64,000 nt of DNA from Hippasteria phrygiana (taxonomy: Eukaryota; Echinodermata; Asteroidea; Valvatida; Goniasteridae), in assembly GCA_037893225.1 (NCBI GenBank), contig JAZGUH010000358.1, positions 771,230 through 835,229 of the forward strand, written 5' to 3'. The notes beneath the pieces were generated by a model. The model worked only from the letters and a program-made list of their open reading frames with translations, was not told where the DNA came from and ran no database searches. A program made the translations under genes and the position numbers. Shown in pieces: positions 57,929 through 64,000 of the stretch (within the stretch, counting starts at the first letter, position 1; every line of letters starts with the position of its first letter).

Positions 57929-60029
57929 GCTGTCCCATTCCCCTGTTCGTGATATCATCGGAACTCGGTTTGTGTGCCTGAACCCTGATCTTCGGACTCG
58001 GAGCCACCCCCGTGTCAAGCCTCGGTCAAGTCCATCAAGCCACACCCAAGTTCTGATGCAAGCGCCAGAAAACCCAGCTAAGATCCATAACCTGTATTTA
58101 TAATATGATGTATTTGCCATTTTGTTTCTAATTGAATTATCGTGTACCATATCAGTGCTAATCCTAACTGGATGAACCCTTGTTTATTTAGTAATTCCTG
58201 TGCCTATTCGATTCAAGGTACTTCTTTATTTTACATTTTTCGGATTGAGTTTATTGCTCATGGATGTAGTCAAATTTTAATTATTGTTTAGCGATTCAAG
58301 ACATTCATTCAATTGGGATTACTCACTGATTTGGCTTCTGAACTGAACTGCACCATTTGATTTATTTCTTATCCTCAATTCTATTGTTGTATGCACTGTA
58401 TATTTTTTGTGATGACCTTGGGGTGATGAATATTGAATTACAACATTTTATCCCGAGAAAGAGGATCAACGTAATAACTTGCTGTCCGTGTGGATTTATT
58501 TCTGAGCAAAGTTCCTTTAACAAAACTACGAACCTAGCAGGAACCCATTAAACGTTGGGACAACCTGTGACACAACCTTAAAGTGAGACACCTAACGAAC
58601 AATCTGTCCATGGGCGAATTAATTGGGGACGATGTTGAATCCTGCGAAGAGGTACATTTAGAGGCGGCGATTTCTCGTCAAGATTGGGGGACGGAGGAAA
58701 AAAATGGAGGCAACTTCCTCCTCGCTGGATACGGAGACGGTTTGGAGTATACCGGTATTTCTCTCTGAAGTCTTTTGTGTCAAAAACCAAGTTTTTACCG
58801 TAGTCTATAGCCACGAGTCAATGCTGGGGCGGATCCAAACAAAATTGCCGGGGTGGGGGGGGGGGGGGGGGGGGGGGGGGCAGTTTAGAACTTTTTTTCG
58901 TACATTTGCCCAAAATTTGAACCCCTTTTCGCCGGCAAAGCAAAGGGGGTATTATTGGGGAATGCCATAGCCGTCCCCCCCCCCCCCCCCCCCCAAAGTA
59001 TTGGGGGTACGTGTCCCCCCGTCCCCCAAGATCGCCACCCATGACAGTTGGGTTCACTTTTTAGGAAAACAAATACAATTTTGCACCCGATATGGTGGAC
59101 CTGAAGGAGTGAAGGGACATCAAAAATTGAAATTTTGTTTATAACATCACAAATTTTGTTTTCACGACTGTCGCAATTTTTGTCACGACTGTGGCAAATT
59201 TTTACCCAAAGCCTTGATAATTATGATACGCCACTGAACCAGACGGGCCAAAGTCGGTCAGAGAGCGAGCGAGCTTAGCAGGCTGCGGCATGCGCTGCGT
59301 GAGGAAGTTGAACGCGGTCCCTGGGTCATGTTCCAAAGTCAAGCTGAAGGCCCACTCCTTGCTCGCCATAATAGGTTCTACGTGCCGGTTGAACATTTAC
59401 CCAGCCAGGTCAATCACAATGCCAGTTCTGGTCACAAGAATAGCGTGCTTTAAAGCGGTTAACACACTATTAGTTATCAAGGCCAGTCACTTGACTCAGG
59501 TTTTGGCTTCGGCTTCGTCTCCAGCTATTCCCCAGCCCCACCTCAGAGTTCAAATAAAAGACTTTGATATACAATACGATCAAAAGTGTCCCAAATATAG
59601 CACAAATGTATATAGGACCGCTGAAGCCAAGGTTTGAGAAGTGGCCCAGGTTGAAGACACACATTGCCCTGAAATCCTCCAAAAATGAATCTCTTTGGTT
59701 GCTTACCGTATCTTATCTATTTCCAAGGTCTGAGTGTACACAAATCTAACTACGACAACCAAAATACCAATATTGTACAAGTATGAGCTATAATTTTCAG
59801 GATTGTGAAGACCAATTGAGCTAATATAGACGTTGATCCTCTGAGAAAATAAATACCCCAAAAAGTGTGGAAAAGAGTTAGACATTAAAAAACGAAAAGC
59901 ATGCAGAGCACTAATTTGAAAAATTTGATTTTCTTTGCCTCATAGTATAATTATTTGAATATAATATTGCCCGACGGTCACTGAATTTGGGGATGTTGTT
60001 AGCAAACCAGTGCAGTTTAAAAGTCTTCA
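57929..60029. other. Noncoding DNA with G and C tracts, no gene seen
   Basis: A probable GGATCC-type repeat runs from about 58830 (GGGGCGGATCC) to 59040, with a long G tract at 58855-58880 and a C tract at 58976-58994. The remainder has no supported feature. Confidence 0.45.
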
Positions 60030-60033
60030 AAGT

Positions 60034-60105
60034 GACAGAAGCCGGATTCGAACCTGCGATCTGCTAAATACCGTACCAGCGCTCTGCCAACTGAGCTATC
60101 TTGCC
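60034..60105 (-). repeat. tRNA-like module, copy 4 (minus, degenerate)
   Basis: The minus strand carries GGCAAGATAGCTCAGTTGGC and GGTTCGAATCCGGC, with several changes in the anticodon arm. The leader GGGAGACCGCCAACATA is intact. First unit of a head-to-tail pair. Confidence 0.75.
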
Positions 60106-60353
60106 CTATGTTGGCGGTCTCCCAAATTGTCAGTGTCTTTGTTTCTGGGGTGGGGGCTAGTCAGAAGTCATAAACCCAGAATGCCGTATAGCCAGGGATT
60201 ACACCCAATTTTACGATACAACCTGGGAAGCGATCGACATTGTGGGAATCACTCAATGAGGATACGACTTTTTAACTTATAATTCGTTAAACAATCCACA
60301 AGGGAAACTGACTAGGTAAATTTGAATACATTCTTAACGTGAACAAAGACAAC

Positions 60354-60424
60354 TGGCAGGAGCGGGATTCGAACCTGCGACCTTTGAAATCGTACCGGCG
60401 CTCTACCAACTGAGCTATCTTGCC
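60354..60424 (-). repeat. tRNA-like module, copy 5 (minus)
   Basis: Second unit of the pair, 319 bp from copy 4. Flanking sequence is also duplicated: GCTAGTCAGAAGTCATAAAC and CCAGGGAT..ACACCCAATTTTACG follow both. The anticodon arm has a 2-bp deletion against copy 1. Confidence 0.78.
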
Positions 60425-61004
60425 CTATGTTGGTGGTCTCCCATCTTTGTTCGATCGGGTGGGCGCTAGTCAGAAGTCATAAACCCAGAATGTCATATAG
60501 CCAGGGATCACACCCAATTTTACGATACAACCTGGGAAGCGACATTGTGGGGATCACTCAATGAGGATACGACTTTTAAACTTATAATTCGTTAAAAACA
60601 ATCCACAAGGGAAAAAAGTCAGCAAAATGTATAGCTATGATTGTCATCTTTGAACCCATAGAGGCACCCGGCCTTATCTTTGTGATTAAAGTTCTATGAC
60701 CGTTTACTAGAGTGCGTGCAACAAATCTACTCTGAACACGCTTACCTGTGTGTGAGACACTGCCCGTTTTGTGCACCACTGTTACTTGAGTCTCGCTGAT
60801 AATAATGCAGGTTCAAATTTTAAAGGCATACATTAAATTTCACATTATTTGATTAGTTATCAAACCTAATTACCAAGATCTGCGTAAGGTCTGCGTGCAA
60901 ACAAAAAAATTCCATAATGTGTAATATTTACAGAGAAATCTGAAGAAAAAATACAATAAAAAAAACAACGAAGCTTTGACATTTGATCCATTCTCCGTTT
61001 GTTG

Positions 61005-61518
61005 CAGTGAATACGGGCAACTTTTGCTGTAATTTTCAGAAATAGATGTATTAGTATTTTATAGCGTGCTAGCAAATACTGCAACAATGACCTGTTTAAA
61101 GTTTTGTGTGCATAGATTCTGGGAAAACAGAGAGAGAAAAATTTATGAAAGAAAGGTTTGCGGAAATACCATGTGGAAGTATTTCCCTAATGAGAGAATT
61201 GTTCTGAAAAGAACCAGAGGTATAACTCGACGTTCATGTCAGTATGCTCTGACCGTCTTAATATGTTCTAGTAGTCTGGTTCCATGACCATACCTTAGAC
61301 AAAACGGTGAGCAAATTATAGACGTCAGGGAATTATCAGTTCAGGGAACTATACTATTTCCAACGATATACATTTCCACTTTTCTTGAAAAAGACAGCAT
61401 CCCAGGTGCCATAATTTCACAGGATGCTTGAGACTGCTATTTACTTACACACTAGTACGGTATTTCGTAATAATTCAGTAGTTTTGTTTTTGGATGTTTG
61501 CAAATGTTGTATACTGCC
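61005..61518. mobile_element. TTAA MITE, AGGTAGTATACAACATTTGC family, eroded copy
   Basis: Has TTTTGCTGTAATTTTCAGAA, AAAGTTTTGTGTGCATAGAT, CAGCATCCCAGGTGCC and the right end GCAAATGTTGTATACTGCC. The left terminus and TTAA are lost. Confidence 0.65.
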
Positions 61519-61725
61519 TTTATGACCAAAAGGTAGTTCCTTTGTCCTTACACGATTCAGTAGCATTAATATTTTGCGCAATATATCTTTGAGAACTATT
61601 TCCTTTTCGCATGAACTTTAAACCATAGAACATCTTGCGATTTCTTTGAGTACTGTTTAACGTGATTGAAGGGCAAGATTTTTAATATGGCAAGATAATA
61701 ATTTAAAATGATGGCAAATCCGTAC

Positions 61726-62139
61726 GGGGCGGATCCAGGGGGGGGGGGGGGGGGGGGTCGAAACCCCCCTGCTTGTTGCCAAGTTGTTGTTTTTATTATT
61801 ATTATTATTATTATTTTTTATTTTTTTTAAATATTTTTTTATATATATTTTTTTTGGCTTGTAAGGGCCTACGCCTAAAGTACCGTAGCAAACCATAAAA
61901 GAAAAGCAAAAACCCTGCTTAGGCTTTATGTTGCAATTTACGGGTAAGAACAAAACAAAGAGGTTAAATGGCGCCACCAACTTCTTTGGGAAAGTGCCCC
62001 CCCCCCCCCCCCCACCCCCCCCCTTGTTAAAATTTTGTTGGCAGGCGAAACATTTTGGGAGTAATTTTTTGGAGCAAATGTACGAAACAAAATTCAGAAC
62101 CCCCCCACCCCCACCTGCAAAAAATCCTGGATCCGCTCC
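61726..62139. mobile_element. GGATCCAGG-ended repeat, ~415 bp
   Basis: Starts GGGGCGGATCCAGG and ends CCTGGATCCGCTCC, an inverted pair. Next to the left end is a G homopolymer (61738-61757); inside are an ATT microsatellite (61794-61816) and a C-rich tract (61998-62024). Noncoding. Confidence 0.7.
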
Positions 62140-63820
62140 AGTAAACAGGCTTTCTTTTCAACTCAGACATCTTTCAAAGATGGACTCGTTGAATGGATAT
62201 CAACATTCTGGCAGCAGAAGATATTAGTTTGCAGTAAAAGGGGAAAAAACAGGGAAAAGGGGGTAGAAAAGACTTGATAAGCTACCCTGTCAGTGAGGGA
62301 GTGCATGTTTTTGTGAATTTCTGGATCGTCGAATTCGGCCTTAATTGACTGGAAGAAAGGATATGTCAACAATAGATCAGGGAAAAGATCTCCGTTGCAG
62401 ATTACAAGTACATGTGGATATCATGAGTAGAGTCTAGATGGCGACCCCCCCCCCCCCCCCCCGGGGGGAGGGGGGGGGGGGGCATGTCCCCTAATATTTT
62501 TTGGGGGAGTTGACGGCTACATATGGCAGTGTTATAGGCATATACCCCCAATAATTTCCCCTTGTCATAATTATAACATTTTATGGGTCATTGGCTTTTA
62601 CATGCACCAGAATATACAAAGATCAGGCCAACACATTTTCAAAAATTCCCCAGGATACACAAGAGACACAGAGTACAAAATGCTTGACAATTATCTTGGT
62701 TGTGTGCTTTTTTCTCCGCCCCCCCCCCCCCCCCAACCTTGACGAGAAATCGCGACTGCTGCTTGATTAAGTACCGGTAGTGGACAAGGGAACATTTGAA
62801 CGACGACGACAACGTATACAACGAACAACAATTACTACAAAACAATCACAATATTGACGAAAGTATAACAACTTTTACAACGACGACTACGACTATACAA
62901 AGATAACAACAACTGCATCGACGACAGCAACAGAAAATACAATGACAACCACTAAAGGTTACAGCTCAAACTCAAGGTCAAAGGTCTATCTGGAGAGCTT
63001 CAGATTGGTGGGCGCACGGCCCATGGCAACGTGGACACAAGTGAAATGGTTATATCGCTGATGATAAAGTCCGAGATTCACCATGACCACGATACTAATG
63101 ATACGAAATAAAAGGTTCGAACATATGAGTCGATTGCAATGTCCTTAACGTTCTGGCAATGAAGTATGACCCTCTGTTACTTTGAACCCTATTCAGTGGT
63201 TGTTTAAATAAAAATTAAATCTTGGGGAAATCAACTATTAGGAAATAAATCTATCATGACCTCAAATGTACTAAACTTTTGAAAAAGTTCAAGCTGTGCA
63301 TGTGTGTGCATGCGTGTGCACCAAATAATCACAGTACGAAGTATGAATCCGAAGATGGGAAAAGAGTTAAGGAGGAAAATCTTTCACAAGCCTCCTATAT
63401 AGCTGCCCACTTTCCACTGCAAAAGTCGCTGTTATCAGGATTCTTTTATATTTCTTTATCCATCGAGGATTGGCCATGCAATCAAAAAAACTGATCATAC
63501 GGATCCCTTGGCACTGCTATAAAGTACAACTGGATCTTGAGGAGAGACTAGCAGGCGAGCTCGATTCCAGCTACAATAGAACACCTTTCACTACCCAGTT
63601 AGGTGACTGCACTACACACCCCTTCTCCATTGCAATGGTATATCCAGCTTTGGGGTTTAACAAAGATGACCCTCAATTGTTTTAGGTGGGGGGGGGATAC
63701 CAGTTGTGAAGCGATTGTGCTTTCGATTTACAAACAAAACAAAACGCAAAACAAAAACAAAAACAAAACACCCCAAGAAAACATTTTAACCTTTTTTGTA
63801 TATCTTGAGTTATAATACAT
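62140..63820. other. Noncoding DNA with G/C tracts, no gene seen
   Basis: Contains a C run directly followed by a G run (62444-62482), a C run at 62719-62734, a degenerate ACGACGAC/CAACAA trinucleotide stretch (62795-62950) and an AAAAC repeat (63722-63768). No supported gene. Confidence 0.5.
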
Positions 63821-64000
63821 AGGCGGATCCAGGATTTTTGCAATGGGGGGGGGGGGGGGGGGGGGGGGGGTGTCCAACTTTAAAAGTGGGGGGTGGACAT
63901 ACCGTAATAAAATTAAATGCGAGCGCGAAGTGCGAATCGCGAAGGCCCTTACGGCGTGGGGTTCGGGGGCCCGCTTAAGGGCCCCGAAAAATTTGGATTC
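63821..64000 (+). mobile_element. GGATCCAGG-ended repeat, cut by the window edge
   Basis: Starts AGGCGGATCCAGGATTTTTG, then a G homopolymer (63845-63870). Later AAGGCCCTTACGGCGTGGGG and GGGGCCCGCTTAAGGGCCCC match 19425-19460. The right end lies beyond the window. Confidence 0.7.

Larger units (their letters stand above)
60030..60614 (-). repeat. Tandem duplication containing two tRNA-like modules
   Basis: About 260-280 bp occur twice with a 319-bp offset (60030-60306 and 60350-60614). Each has tRNA-like module, leader, and a body ending GACTTTTTAACTTATAATTC or its variant and AATCCACAAGGGAAA. The copies differ by small indels, so the duplication is not very recent. Confidence 0.85.

Overview
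The window looks like non-genic DNA from a complex animal genome. It is AT-rich, has no operons and no dense coding, and is packed with nested transposable elements, foldback MITEs, tRNA-derived repeats and long G or C homopolymers. The motif TACATGTA and its extensions are unusually frequent. The mix of Penelope-like, THAP-domain, hAT, mariner and TTAA-inserting elements fits a marine invertebrate, perhaps an echinoderm, amphioxus, hemichordate or mollusc. The species cannot be fixed from sequence alone. I found no convincing host protein-coding gene.

The only long intact reading frame is a 904-residue Penelope-like element (PLE) protein on the minus strand (24558-27272). It has a reverse transcriptase and a C-terminal GIY-YIG endonuclease. 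This PLE sits inside an older DNA transposon (about 22807-28034). That transposon carries a frameshifted SAP-like gene at its left end and a frameshifted THAP gene at its right end, and is bounded by 15-bp terminal inverted repeats and a candidate GGGTGC duplication. The transposon itself interrupts a degenerate minisatellite. A second element (6760-9015) has TTAA duplications and terminal inverted repeats of about 620 bp, and shares internal sequence with the THAP element.

Region by region. 1-6.7 kb: AT-rich noncoding DNA with an Ac-like hAT MITE and a foldback element. 6.7-9.6 kb: the long-TIR TTAA element and a foldback MITE. 10.9-16.9 kb: two SINE families, a three-layer nested MITE, a decayed mariner transposase and a hAT MITE with exact 8-bp duplications. 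17-21.8 kb: TGACGTCA-rich repeats and further MITEs. 21.8-28.2 kb: the minisatellite, THAP element and PLE nest. 28.6-31 kb: a TTAA MITE invaded by a hAT element full of GAGTAC repeats and by a second putative hAT. 31-36 kb: almost featureless. 36-45 kb: tRNA-like repeats, TTAA MITEs, Ac-like hAT MITEs and a MULE-like hairpin. 45-52 kb: unique-looking sequence with spaced TGACCT motifs. 52.6-53.5 kb: a CpG-rich block that could be a promoter. 54-64 kb: a duplicated exon-like block, a tandem pair of tRNA-like repeats, and GGATCCAGG-ended elements with G and C tracts.

Nothing here acts as a cellular pathway. The value of the window is the stratigraphy of insertions: exact target-site duplications allow several elements to be delimited and their relative order of arrival to be read.
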